From assembly GCF_028875915.1 (NCBI RefSeq), contig NZ_JAPEHW010000034.1:1-40962 (forward strand): 40,962 bases of DNA. Direction: 5' to 3'. Shown in pieces: positions 17,279-25,077 of the stretch. Every line of letters begins with the position of its first letter. The stretch's first letter is position 1. The notes beneath the pieces were generated by a model. The model searched no databases and had not been told where the DNA came from. It saw only the letters and a program-made list of their open reading frames with translations. Source of the DNA: Pseudoalteromonas sp. G4 (lineage in GTDB: Bacteria > Pseudomonadota > Gammaproteobacteria > Enterobacterales > Alteromonadaceae). A program made the translations under genes and the position numbers.

Positions 17279-18852
17279 TGACAACAATAGCTGAATCTCA
17301 TCATCACCATCATGCCCCAACAGGCATCAAACGTTGGTTATTTACGACAAACCACAAAGATATTGGCACGCTTTATTTATTATTTGCATTGCTGATGTTT
17401 TTGACTGGTGGCGCAATGGCGCTAGTGATCCGTGCTGAATTATTCCAGCCAGGATTGCAATTTGTAGAACCTCACTTTTTTAATCAAATGACAACTGTGC
17501 ATGGCTTAATTATGGTTTTTGGTGCCGTAATGCCTGCATTTACAGGGCTTGCAAACTGGATGATCCCAATGATGATTGGTGCGCCAGACATGGCTTTACC
17601 AAGAATGAATAACTGGAGTTTTTGGATACTGCCTTTTGCATTTTTTATTCTTTTAATGTCGCTCTTTATGGAAGGCGGCGGTCCTGCATTTGGTTGGACT
17701 TTTTACGCACCTCTTTCAACTACTTATAGTAATGACAACACGGCATTATTTGTTTTTGCGGTTCATATAATGGGTATTAGCTCGATTATGGGGGCAATCA
17801 ATGTGATTGTAACCATCGTTAATATGCGTGCTCCAGGTATGACCTATATGAAACTGCCACTGTTTGTATGGACATGGTTAATTACGGCGTTTTTATTAAT
17901 AGCTGTAATGCCTGTTTTGGCAGGTGCTGTGACTATGGTATTGACTGATAAATATTTTGGCACTGACTTCTTTAATGCGGCTGGTGGCGGTGATCCGGTA
18001 ATGTTCCAGCATATTTTCTGGTTCTTCGGTCACCCTGAAGTGTACATTATGATTTTGCCGGCATTTGGTGTCATCTCCACAATCATTCCAACATTCTCGC
18101 GGAAAAAACTATTTGGCTATGCGTCGATGGTTTATGCCACTGCATCTATTGCGTTTTTATCGTTCATTGTGTGGGCGCATCATATGTTTACTACGGGGAT
18201 GCCGCTTGCAGGTGAGTTGTTCTTTATGTACAGCACCATGTTGATTTCGGTACCTACAGGGGTAAAAGTGTTTAACTGGGTCGCTACTATGTGGCGAGGT
18301 TCAATTAGCTTTGAAGTGCCAATGCTCTTTTCCATCGCGTTTATTGTGTTATTTACCTTAGGTGGTTTTTCCGGCTTGATGTTGGCAATTACTCCTGTGG
18401 ATTTCCAATATCATGATACCTATTTTGTTGTAGCACATTTCCATTATGTATTAGTTACCGGCGCTGTGTTTTCAATTATGGCCGGTGCATATTATTGGTT
18501 GCCTAAGTGGACTGGCAATATGTATCACATAGGCCTTGCTAAAGCGCATTTTTGGCTATCATTAATTAGTGTAAATATCTTGTTCTTCCCAATGCACTTT
18601 GTTGGATTAGCAGGTATGCCTCGTCGTATTCCAGACTATGCCCTTCAATTTGCTGATTTTAATGCACTAATAAGTATTGGTGGCTTTGCATTTGGATTAT
18701 CACAGTTGTTATTTGTTGCTGTGGTATATAAATGTGCTAAAGGTGGCCAAAAAGTCCCTGCAAAAGTATGGGATGGTGCTGAAGGTTTAGAGTGGGAAGT
18801 TGATTCTCCTGCACCTTATCACACTTTCTCTGAGCCACCGGAAGTGAAGTAA
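17278..18852 (+). CDS. coxA: Cytochrome c oxidase subunit I
   Basis: This is the catalytic heme-copper subunit: it reduces O2 to water and pumps protons. The 524 residues span twelve membrane helices. Visible landmarks: TTNHKDIGTLYL near the start, TVHGLIMVFGAVMP with a low-spin heme a ligand, HPEVYIMILPAFG with the CuB-ligand His cross-linked to Tyr in this family, WAHHMFTTG (two CuB ligands), the K-channel lysine in VPTGVKVFNW, and HFHYVLVTG with the two heme ligands. These are features of A-type oxidases. The N-terminus carries a natural run of five histidines. It lies second in the operon and shares one base with both coxB and cox11. Confidence 0.97.
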   Translation: MTTIAESHHHHHAPTGIKRWLFTTNHKDIGTLYLLFALLMFLTGGAMALVIRAELFQPGLQFVEPHFFNQMTTVHGLIMVFGAVMPAFTGLANWMIPMMIGAPDMALPRMNNWSFWILPFAFFILLMSLFMEGGGPAFGWTFYAPLSTTYSNDNTALFVFAVHIMGISSIMGAINVIVTIVNMRAPGMTYMKLPLFVWTWLITAFLLIAVMPVLAGAVTMVLTDKYFGTDFFNAAGGGDPVMFQHIFWFFGHPEVYIMILPAFGVISTIIPTFSRKKLFGYASMVYATASIAFLSFIVWAHHMFTTGMPLAGELFFMYSTMLISVPTGVKVFNWVATMWRGSISFEVPMLFSIAFIVLFTLGGFSGLMLAITPVDFQYHDTYFVVAHFHYVLVTGAVFSIMAGAYYWLPKWTGNMYHIGLAKAHFWLSLISVNILFFPMHFVGLAGMPRRIPDYALQFADFNALISIGGFAFGLSQLLFVAVVYKCAKGGQKVPAKVWDGAEGLEWEVDSPAPYHTFSEPPEVK

Positions 18853-19427
18853 TGAACAACGTAAAGCTACTTAAAAAGTTAATTTTAACCAGCTTGCTAA
18901 TGTTTGCTTTTGCATTTGCTTTGGTGCCTCTATATGACGTTTTTTGTGATATCACAGGATTAAACGGCAAACCGAATATGGAGCAAGCTAAAGTAAGTGC
19001 TAACAGTGATGAATCACGTAGTGTTCGTGTAACGTTTATTACCCATGCGCAAGCTGGGGCGCCTTTCAAAGTGAAGGCGAAACGTTACAGCGTTGATGTT
19101 AGCCCTGGTGAAATGGAGCGCATTGAGTTTATTGCGCAGAATCTATCGAGTAGCGACAAAATAATGCAAGCCGTACCGTCAGTAGCGCCTGGTCGTGCGG
19201 CTAAATATTTACATAAAGTCTCTTGCTTTTGTTTCAATCAACAGCCGTTAACCAGTAAAGGCTCAGCGGATCTACCTCTACTATTTTACTTAGATGAAAC
19301 GCTGCCAAATGATATTCATGAAGTTACTTTGTCATACACAATTTACGATATCACCGCAGATGTTAAGGGGAAAGTTGCAAGCAATAGCAATAGCGATGGA
19401 GAGTTAACAAATGAAAACTCAATATGA
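18852..19427 (+). CDS. ctaG: Cox11/CtaG copper chaperone for CuB of cytochrome oxidase
   Basis: Cox11 delivers copper to the CuB site of subunit I. The 191-residue protein has one N-terminal membrane anchor (about residues 9-28) followed by VPLYDVFCDITGLNG, the strongest family signature, and a periplasmic immunoglobulin-like domain. The copper-binding pair is in the SCFCFNQQ motif, where the family has CFCF. The gene begins on the last base of coxA, in line with coupled translation of subunit I and its chaperone. It overlaps coxC by 17 bases at its end. This is the alphaproteobacterial-type CtaG and not the unrelated CtaG of Bacillus. Confidence 0.95.
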   Translation: MNNVKLLKKLILTSLLMFAFAFALVPLYDVFCDITGLNGKPNMEQAKVSANSDESRSVRVTFITHAQAGAPFKVKAKRYSVDVSPGEMERIEFIAQNLSSSDKIMQAVPSVAPGRAAKYLHKVSCFCFNQQPLTSKGSADLPLLFYLDETLPNDIHEVTLSYTIYDITADVKGKVASNSNSDGELTNENSI

Positions 19428-20289
19428 AAAATATTATGTACCTGAGCAAAGTCACTGGCCCATTGTCGGGGCTGTTGCATTATTCTTAATTGCAGTTGGC
19501 TCAGGTTTAGCGGTAATGCAAACTGCTAAACAGCAAGGTGGAATAGGTTTTTATGTCTTGATATTGGGCATCGCAGTTCTGCTTTATATGTTATTTGGCT
19601 GGTTTAAAAATGTGATTGATGAATCACAAGGTGGGCTTTATTCGGCACAAATGGATCGTTCCTTTAGGCAAGGAATGGCGTGGTTTATTTTCTCTGAAGT
19701 GATGTTCTTTATGGCATTCTTTGGCGCGTTATTCTATGCCCGAACCTTTGCTGTACCTTGGTTAGGTGGTGACAGCAATAATGCCATGACCAACGAGGTA
19801 TTGTGGCCTTCTTTTGAGGCGGTATGGCCGTTATTAAATACTCCAGGTGGTGATGAAACTAAAGCGATGGGGTGGCAAGGTTTACCTTTAATCAACACCA
19901 TTATTCTGCTTACATCTTCAATCACCTTGCACTGTGCTCACACAGCAATGGAGCATGGTAAGCGCACACAATTAAAAACCATGTTAGCACTGACAATTGC
20001 ACTTGGTGCTATTTTCTTGGTGTTACAAGGTGAGGAATATGTGCACGCCTATCAAGATTTAGGGCTTACGCTCGATTCAGGCATTTACGGTAATACCTTC
20101 TTTTTATTAACCGGCTTTCATGGCATGCATGTAACGCTAGGTACTATCTTGTTATTTGTTGTATTTGTGAGAATTTTGAAAGGGCATTTTAGCGAAGAAA
20201 AGCATTTTGCTTTTCAAGCAGCTGCTTGGTATTGGCACTTTGTTGATGTGGTGTGGTTGTGTTTATTCGTCTTTGTGTACGTACTTTAA
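19411..20289 (+). CDS. coxC: Cytochrome c oxidase subunit III
   Basis: Subunit III is a seven-helix membrane subunit that stabilises the proton-pumping oxidase. The 292-residue protein has YYVPEQSHWPIVG at its start, FIFSEVMFFMAFFGALFYARTF (here split by helix ends), the conserved glutamate and HGMHVTLG region, and FQAAAWYWHFVDVVWLCLFVFVYVL at the C-terminus, all diagnostic. An extra loop with NNAMTNEVLWPSFEAVWPLLNTPGG fits the longer subunit III of gammaproteobacteria. It is the last structural subunit. Only 13 bases separate its stop from that of the antisense DUF2909 gene. Confidence 0.96.
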   Translation: MKTQYEKYYVPEQSHWPIVGAVALFLIAVGSGLAVMQTAKQQGGIGFYVLILGIAVLLYMLFGWFKNVIDESQGGLYSAQMDRSFRQGMAWFIFSEVMFFMAFFGALFYARTFAVPWLGGDSNNAMTNEVLWPSFEAVWPLLNTPGGDETKAMGWQGLPLINTIILLTSSITLHCAHTAMEHGKRTQLKTMLALTIALGAIFLVLQGEEYVHAYQDLGLTLDSGIYGNTFFLLTGFHGMHVTLGTILLFVVFVRILKGHFSEEKHFAFQAAAWYWHFVDVVWLCLFVFVYVL

Positions 20290-20302
20290 GTGTCAACACT
20301 GA

Positions 20303-20521
20303 TTAACCAACAACGTAGGGGTTGCTGTTTGGCGTAATAAGACCAAACAGCATCGCAATTAAAATAATCACTAATACTATTGCAGAAAATATTACTCTTC
20401 GCCCTAAGTAATGGGACATAGAGTTGGGAGAGGCGTCGCTTTTAAGCATGCACACAAGTGCCTTAAACAAACTAAAAACGATGTATAACAATAAGAATAC
20501 GATAATTAATTTTATCAACAT
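20303..20521 (-). CDS. DUF2909 small twin-helix membrane protein, antisense in the cox operon
   Basis: A 72-residue protein with two hydrophobic helices (about residues 2-23 and 46-66) joined by a polar loop (MLKSDASPNSMSHYLGRR). This is the layout of DUF2909, a small family typically found beside cytochrome oxidase genes in gammaproteobacteria. I use the ATG at 20521, giving MLIKLIIVFLLL, rather than the longer frame to 20596, which would run through the start of the SURF1 gene opposite. No clear Shine-Dalgarno sequence is visible for it. A role in oxidase assembly is a guess from location. It is the only minus-strand gene between coxB and cheB. Confidence 0.75.
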   Translation of the reverse strand: MLIKLIIVFLLLYIVFSLFKALVCMLKSDASPNSMSHYLGRRVIFSAIVLVIILIAMLFGLITPNSNPYVVG

Positions 20522-20540
20522 AAGTTGGAGAGTTTGCGGT

Positions 20541-21260
20541 ATGCGGTTAACCCAGAATAGTGCAAAAAGCATCACTCTGCTAGTGTGTACAACCACAATT
20601 GCATTTATTTGCGCAAGTTTAGCTGTTTGGCAATACCAAAGGTCACAGCAAAAAATAACTATTCTTGAAAAATTAGAAAAACTCAGTGAACAAGGTGTTT
20701 TACCTTGGCATCAGTTAGCTAGTTTGCCTAAAGAGTGGGTAGCAACAGGGCTTAATGTATCTTTAGAGGGAGCGCTAGCCCCAGAGTTTTGGTGGCTTGA
20801 TAACCAAGTGGTCAATGGAAAATTTGGTTATGATTTGATTGTCGCTGTTAAACCTTTTAATTCATCTCGCTGGTGGCTCGTAAATATGGGGTGGTTTGCG
20901 GGTTCTTATCAACGAGAGCAACTTCCAGATGTAAATTTACCACCGCAATTGTCACTCAATGGCGTGCTTAAAGTAAGTGACTTTGAAGGGTTTAGCCTGG
21001 CCGAAAACCAAAATGAAGTCGTGCAAGGCCAACGCTTGCAATACATTTCTCCTCAATTGGCGTCAGAGTTACTCAATCAAGAGTTTGCACCATACATTGT
21101 CTATGCAAATGCGCAAAGCGCACTAGGTGCATTCCATTATCAAGTTATCAATATGTCGCCAGACAAACATCGCGCATATGCGTTGCAATGGATTTTACTT
21201 GCGCTTGCAGCACTTGTTGTTGGTGGAGCTATATATCGCAAAGGAGGTTCAAATGAATAA
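20541..21260 (+). CDS. SURF1-family cytochrome oxidase assembly protein
   Basis: SURF1 proteins help insert heme a into subunit I. The 239-residue protein has a first membrane helix (about residues 9-29), a periplasmic domain with the family motifs PEFWWLDNQVVNGKFGYDLI and WWLVNMGWF, and a second helix at the end (QWILLALAALVVGGAIY). I place the start at the ATG at 20541, with GGAG about ten bases upstream. The frame stays open further upstream to 20424, but that part (rich in N, K and T with no family likeness) overlaps the antisense DUF2909 gene. Its stop overlaps the next gene by eight bases. Confidence 0.9.
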   Translation: MRLTQNSAKSITLLVCTTTIAFICASLAVWQYQRSQQKITILEKLEKLSEQGVLPWHQLASLPKEWVATGLNVSLEGALAPEFWWLDNQVVNGKFGYDLIVAVKPFNSSRWWLVNMGWFAGSYQREQLPDVNLPPQLSLNGVLKVSDFEGFSLAENQNEVVQGQRLQYISPQLASELLNQEFAPYIVYANAQSALGAFHYQVINMSPDKHRAYALQWILLALAALVVGGAIYRKGGSNE

Positions 21261-21777
21261 AACACTTTGGTTGTTTATTGTGTGCTTTATTGCCCCTGTA
21301 ATAGTTGCTGTGATGGCCCTCAAATACAGTTGGCTAGAGCCTGCACAAACAAACTATGGTCACTTTCTTGATAATGAAAAAATCATCTCAAATTGGCCTT
21401 CAGATCAGCATACCAAATGGTCTCTAGTTACTGTAAACAATCAAGATTGCAATCAAGCTTGTTTATCAAAAAATCAATTAATAAAAAATGTATTTGATGT
21501 GCTTGGTAAGCACAATTTATATGTAGGTGCGTATGCTATTGAACAACAAATAGGGTCTTTACAGTTAACGGACTTGGTTTCTACTGAGCACGCATTACAT
21601 GAATTAGACCAACAACCTTTAACCATGGAAGTTGATGCCATTTACCTGGTAGATCATCGAGGTTTGGTAGTGCTTGAATACCCTGTGACCTATCAAATGC
21701 AAAATGACAATGAGATGAAGCGCGGATTAATTAAAGATCTGAAAAAGTTACTTAACTACAGTCGCAGTCGAGCTTAA
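21253..21777 (+). CDS. Cox-operon small membrane-anchored protein, unknown function
   Basis: A 174-residue protein with one N-terminal membrane segment (about residues 4-23), so most of it faces the periplasm. The rest looks like a thioredoxin-type or SCO-like fold in outline: WSLVTVNNQDCNQACLSKNQL has a CxxxC pair placed as in SCO proteins, followed by a region ending AIYLVDHRGLVVLEYPV, which resembles the SCO strand preceding the last helix. I infer a possible SCO-related assembly role but this is not established. The start at 21253 is chosen for its perfect AAGGAGG ribosome site; the longer frame from 21127 overlaps SURF1. It sits between SURF1 and heme A synthase, as in related oxidase operons. 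Confidence 0.8.
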   Translation: MNKTLWLFIVCFIAPVIVAVMALKYSWLEPAQTNYGHFLDNEKIISNWPSDQHTKWSLVTVNNQDCNQACLSKNQLIKNVFDVLGKHNLYVGAYAIEQQIGSLQLTDLVSTEHALHELDQQPLTMEVDAIYLVDHRGLVVLEYPVTYQMQNDNEMKRGLIKDLKKLLNYSRSRA

Positions 21778-21788
21778 GGAGAAGTTGA

Positions 21789-22781
21789 GTGAAGGGTTAT
21801 CATAAACTGGTTTTTTTTGGCTGTCTCTTTGCACTTATTGTTGTGGGCTTGGGTGCGTATACAAGGTTAAGTGATTCGGGCTTAGGCTGTCCTGATTGGC
21901 CTGGCTGCTATGGTTTTCTGACTGTGCCAAATGAAGCCCATGAAATTGAAAAGGCTGAAACGCATTTCCCAAGCCTAGAAGTAGACCAAGGCAAAGCATG
22001 GAAAGAAATGATCCATCGCTATTTTGCAGGAGCGTTAGGCATAATTATTTTACTGATTGCGATTTATGCGTTAAAGCAGCGTCAGCATAAACTCGCACCT
22101 GTAAAACTACCTTTATTACTTTTAGTCTTAGTTATCTTTCAAGCGGCACTTGGGATGCTGACTGTGACTATGAATTTACAGCCGCTCATTGTGATGGGGC
22201 ATTTGCTCGGCGGATTTTCTATTATTAGTTTGCTGTTCTTGCTTTATATCAGATTAACATCGGAGCGAATTCCTGGAGGAGATTCTGGGGCGAAACCCTT
22301 TTATGGTTTATCGTTAGTTGCATTATGTTTTGTTATTTCACAGATTGCTCTCGGTGGTTGGCTTGCCGCTAATTATGCTGCATCGTTATGTGCTGATTTT
22401 CCTCTTTGCGGAGCAAACACGTTCGAACGTTTTTCGTTTAGCAGTATTTTTCAACTACCTGACGATCATGCCACTTATGAATATGGTGTGCTTTCAGCCG
22501 AGACCAGAATGTCGATTCATTTTTTCCATCGAATATGGGCATTAGTGACTGCTTTTGTGGTGTTTTGGGTAGGGTTCAGAATACTCAAAAATTGTTATTC
22601 AACGGTGGTTAAACATGCTGTTTATCATGTATGGGCTGTACTGTTATGCCAAATCGCTTTAGGTGTAAGTTTAATTTTATTACACATACCACTTAATGTT
22701 GCGCTTATGCATAACCTGACAGCTGTCTTATTGCTCTTGAGTTGTGTGCGATTGGCTTACCTCTTAAGAAGCAAGTGCTAG
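21789..22781 (+). CDS. ctaA: Heme A synthase (CtaA/COX15)
   Basis: This integral membrane enzyme oxidises the C8 methyl of heme O to make heme A, the cofactor of the oxidase encoded upstream. The 330-residue protein has eight predicted helices. Family marks are GAYTRLSDSGLGCPDWPGCYG near the start (split across helix 1 and loop, with the cysteine pair), EMIHRYFAG with a heme-ligand histidine, MGHLLGG, the second cysteine loop CADFPLCG, HFFHRIWA and LMHNLTA. It starts at a GTG with AGGAG six bases upstream. The next gene in the pathway order, heme O synthase, follows ten bases after it. Confidence 0.95.
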   Translation: MKGYHKLVFFGCLFALIVVGLGAYTRLSDSGLGCPDWPGCYGFLTVPNEAHEIEKAETHFPSLEVDQGKAWKEMIHRYFAGALGIIILLIAIYALKQRQHKLAPVKLPLLLLVLVIFQAALGMLTVTMNLQPLIVMGHLLGGFSIISLLFLLYIRLTSERIPGGDSGAKPFYGLSLVALCFVISQIALGGWLAANYAASLCADFPLCGANTFERFSFSSIFQLPDDHATYEYGVLSAETRMSIHFFHRIWALVTAFVVFWVGFRILKNCYSTVVKHAVYHVWAVLLCQIALGVSLILLHIPLNVALMHNLTAVLLLLSCVRLAYLLRSKC

Positions 22782-22790
22782 GAGTAATTT

Positions 22791-23687
22791 ATGACAAGTA
22801 ACGTTTTACTATTACAGCGCTCTGTCAGCGCAAAAATTCATGAGTACTTGGTGTTATGTAAATATAAAGTGGTAATGCTTTTAGCATTAACTGCTGTTGT
22901 TGGGCAGGGCTTAGCCCCAGCTTCAGGGCGTTCATTACTAGAACAAACCCTAACAATCTTTGGTATCGCGTTATTAGCAAGCAGTGCTGCGGTAATTAAT
23001 CATATTGTTGATAGTGATATCGATAAAAAAATGCGTCGCACAGATACCCGCCCAGTTGCAACTGGCAGCATTTCGAATACACATGCGTTTACTTTCTCAA
23101 TGATACTTTTAGTGATTGGCTTTTGTATTTTAGTGCAATTTGCTAACTGGTTGACGGCGTGGCTGACGATGTTTGCTTTAGTAGGTTATGCTTTTATCTA
23201 TACGTTGGTACTAAAAAGAAGAACACCACAAAACATTGTGATTGGTGGTTTTGCTGGAGCAATGCCACCACTACTTGGTTGGGTGTCTGAAACCGGTGCG
23301 ATGTCAGCTGAGCCTTGGTTGTTAGTGATGATAGTGTTCGCATGGACGCCCCCCCATTTCTGGGCGTTAGCGATTGATCGTAAAAAAGATTATGAAAATG
23401 CAAAAATACCAATGTTGCCGGTAACTCATGGTATAGAATTTACAAAAACCATGGTTTTATTATATAGCGTGCTATTAACATTGGTGTGTGTATTGCCATT
23501 TTTAATTGGTATGTCAGGTAATATTTACCTAATTGCTAGCTTTGTGTTGAACAGTATATTTGTTTACCGAGCTTGGCAGTTAAAATTTGCGCCTAAAGAG
23601 AAGTTAGCGATTAAACTCTTTATCTATTCTATTTGGCAACTTATGCTACTATTTATTGCACTGTTTGTAGATAAGTGGTTGATTTAA
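22791..23687 (+). CDS. ctaB: Protoheme IX farnesyltransferase, heme O synthase (CtaB/COX10)
   Basis: It transfers a farnesyl group to heme B, giving heme O, the substrate of CtaA. The 298-residue protein belongs to the UbiA superfamily. The two aspartate-rich sites are NHIVDSDIDKKMRRTDTRP (near residue 70-85, with the NxxxDxxxD form) and the second loop DRKKDYENAKIPMLP. YTLVLKRRTPQNIVIGGFAGAMPPLLGW and FAWTPPHFWALA are also typical. It has nine predicted helices. It is the same family as E. coli cyoE, but its place in an aa3 operon makes ctaB the better name. Confidence 0.95.
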   Translation: MTSNVLLLQRSVSAKIHEYLVLCKYKVVMLLALTAVVGQGLAPASGRSLLEQTLTIFGIALLASSAAVINHIVDSDIDKKMRRTDTRPVATGSISNTHAFTFSMILLVIGFCILVQFANWLTAWLTMFALVGYAFIYTLVLKRRTPQNIVIGGFAGAMPPLLGWVSETGAMSAEPWLLVMIVFAWTPPHFWALAIDRKKDYENAKIPMLPVTHGIEFTKTMVLLYSVLLTLVCVLPFLIGMSGNIYLIASFVLNSIFVYRAWQLKFAPKEKLAIKLFIYSIWQLMLLFIALFVDKWLI

Positions 23688-24314
23688 ATGCCTCAAATTA
23701 GACTTCGTTGGCTCTCTATACTTTTTATCTCGTTGCTTATGGGGTGCGGTCCCAAAGCGCCACCTGAAACCCATGGTTTGCTTTATCAAGAAGCGAGAGC
23801 GGTTAAGCCATTTATCTTAGAAGATCAACTTGGCAAAAGCGTTTCTGAAGCTAACCTTAAAGGTCAATGGACACTATTGTTTTTAGGTTACACGAGTTGT
23901 CCTGATATTTGTCCGATGACGTTAGCAAAATTAACTCAAGTCTATGAAAAACTTTCCGATACCTACCCTGTAAATATTTGGTTTGTTTCTGTTGACCCTA
24001 AGCGTGATGTCGCTGATAAACGTCGACAGTATATTGATTATTTTAATCCAAGCTTTACAGCGGTTTCAGCGGAGCATAAACAGTTGTTTCCATTTGTTAG
24101 GAATTTAGGCTTAGTTTATGCCATTCATGATGATGGAGAGACTGAAAATTACACCGTTGACCATAGTGCTTCTGTCACCTTGGTTGACCCAACTGGTACC
24201 GTTAGAGCGATATTCAAACCTGAATTTGCAAAAGGAAAAGTACCGATTATCGACCAGTCAAAAATTATAGAAGACTTGACTAAGATAATTGAATACTATT
24301 CTAGCGCACTATGA
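23688..24314 (+). CDS. SCO1/SenC copper-delivery lipoprotein
   Basis: SCO proteins metallate or reduce the CuA site of oxidase subunit II. The 208-residue protein has a signal peptide ending in a lipobox (LLMGC), so it should be membrane-anchored by lipid. The thioredoxin-like domain holds the copper-binding TSCPDICPMT (CxxxC) and, toward the end, YTVDHSAS with the third ligand histidine. It begins on the base after the ctaB stop, so it is the last gene of the oxidase block. About 100 bases with no terminator-like hairpin separate it from the chemotaxis operon. Confidence 0.93.
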   Translation: MPQIRLRWLSILFISLLMGCGPKAPPETHGLLYQEARAVKPFILEDQLGKSVSEANLKGQWTLLFLGYTSCPDICPMTLAKLTQVYEKLSDTYPVNIWFVSVDPKRDVADKRRQYIDYFNPSFTAVSAEHKQLFPFVRNLGLVYAIHDDGETENYTVDHSASVTLVDPTGTVRAIFKPEFAKGKVPIIDQSKIIEDLTKIIEYYSSAL

Positions 24315-24420
24315 ATTTAAGTTGCCTAACACATTAATTAGATTTAAATAATCGATAATATTTTGGCAATTTCAAATTCTGGGTCTACGCTTAATTTTAA
24401 GCGAACAAGGAAAGAAAACT

Positions 24421-24690
24421 ATGTATCAGTTACCCGCCGAGCTTGTCATAAACTCGGTCTCTGAGCTAAAAGAAACTCTCTTAGATTTGTTGTCGAAGCA
24501 ATCGAGTATTGAACTTGATATTTCTCAGGTTACTCGTGCTGATACAGCTTCAATTCAATTACTCTGTTCGTTGCAAAAAAATCTAGCGGAAACTCAGCAG
24601 CAAATTACTTGGCATGGCAATAGTAATGCGTTATTTGCTGCAGCAAAAACTTTGGGAGTGCAAGATTTTCTTGCCTTGTCAGAACAATAA
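24421..24690 (+). CDS. STAS-domain protein of the chemotaxis operon
   Basis: An 89-residue protein made of one STAS domain, the fold of anti-sigma-factor antagonists. The central helix motif is VTRADTASIQLLCSLQK: the D-T-A-S pattern stands where SpoIIAA has its phosphorylated serine, so the site could be modified here too, but the domain also occurs in forms that are never phosphorylated. It is the first gene of the cluster, 12 bases before cheY, with AAGGAAAG as ribosome site. STAS genes at the head of che operons are known in marine gammaproteobacteria; their partner is generally not identified. Confidence 0.85.
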   Translation: MYQLPAELVINSVSELKETLLDLLSKQSSIELDISQVTRADTASIQLLCSLQKNLAETQQQITWHGNSNALFAAAKTLGVQDFLALSEQ

Positions 24691-24702
24691 TTTGGGGTCT
24701 GT

Positions 24703-25065
24703 ATGAAAAAGATTTTGGCGGTTGATGACTCAGCATCAATGAGACAAATGGTTGGTTTTACGCTTAAAAAAGCGGGTTTCGATGTAACAGAAGCAAAAGA
24801 TGGAAGCGAAGCGCTTGAAATAGCAAAAGGCGAAAGCTTTGATGCTGTGATTTCGGATGTAAACATGCCAGTAATGGATGGTATTACACTTATCAGAGAG
24901 TTAAGAGCGCTTCCAGCTTATAAATTTACACCAATGCTGATGCTAACAACTGAATCAGGTTTGGATAAAAAGACTGAAGGTAAAGCAGCAGGAGCGACTG
25001 GCTGGATTGTAAAACCATTTAATCCTGACCAATTATTGGCTGTAATTAAAAAAGTCATCCGATAA
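24703..25065 (+). CDS. cheY: CheY-type response regulator
   Basis: A 120-residue single receiver domain. The acidic pair is at VDDSASMRQMV (D7 and D8), the phosphorylated aspartate is in ISDVNMPVMDG, the signalling Thr is in LMLTTESG and the lysine is in GWIVKPFNP. There is no output domain, so it acts by binding a partner, as CheY binds the flagellar switch. In Che2-type systems the CheY is not necessarily the flagellar one. No cheZ lies in this operon. Confidence 0.92.
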   Translation: MKKILAVDDSASMRQMVGFTLKKAGFDVTEAKDGSEALEIAKGESFDAVISDVNMPVMDGITLIRELRALPAYKFTPMLMLTTESGLDKKTEGKAAGATGWIVKPFNPDQLLAVIKKVIR

Positions 25066-25077
25066 ACAGGAGGCGGC

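Noticed and set aside
17290..17320. Run of five histidines near the N-terminus of CoxA, as if an affinity tag
   Set aside because: The surrounding sequence is continuous natural coding sequence with varied His codons, no vector linker or cleavage site; histidine-rich N-termini are known in natural oxidase subunits.
20324..20351. Nine-pair hairpin (GCTGTTTGG/CCAAACAGC) after coxC
   Set aside because: It lies within the DUF2909 coding sequence and has no U-tract on either strand, so I do not call it a terminator.
20424..20540. Longer N-terminus for SURF1
   Set aside because: Sequence before the ATG at 20541 has no membrane-anchor pattern of the family and overlaps the antisense DUF2909 gene.
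21127..21252. Longer N-terminus of the 174-residue cox-operon protein
   Set aside because: It lies entirely inside SURF1; the ATG at 21253 has a perfect ribosome site and starts the membrane anchor directly.
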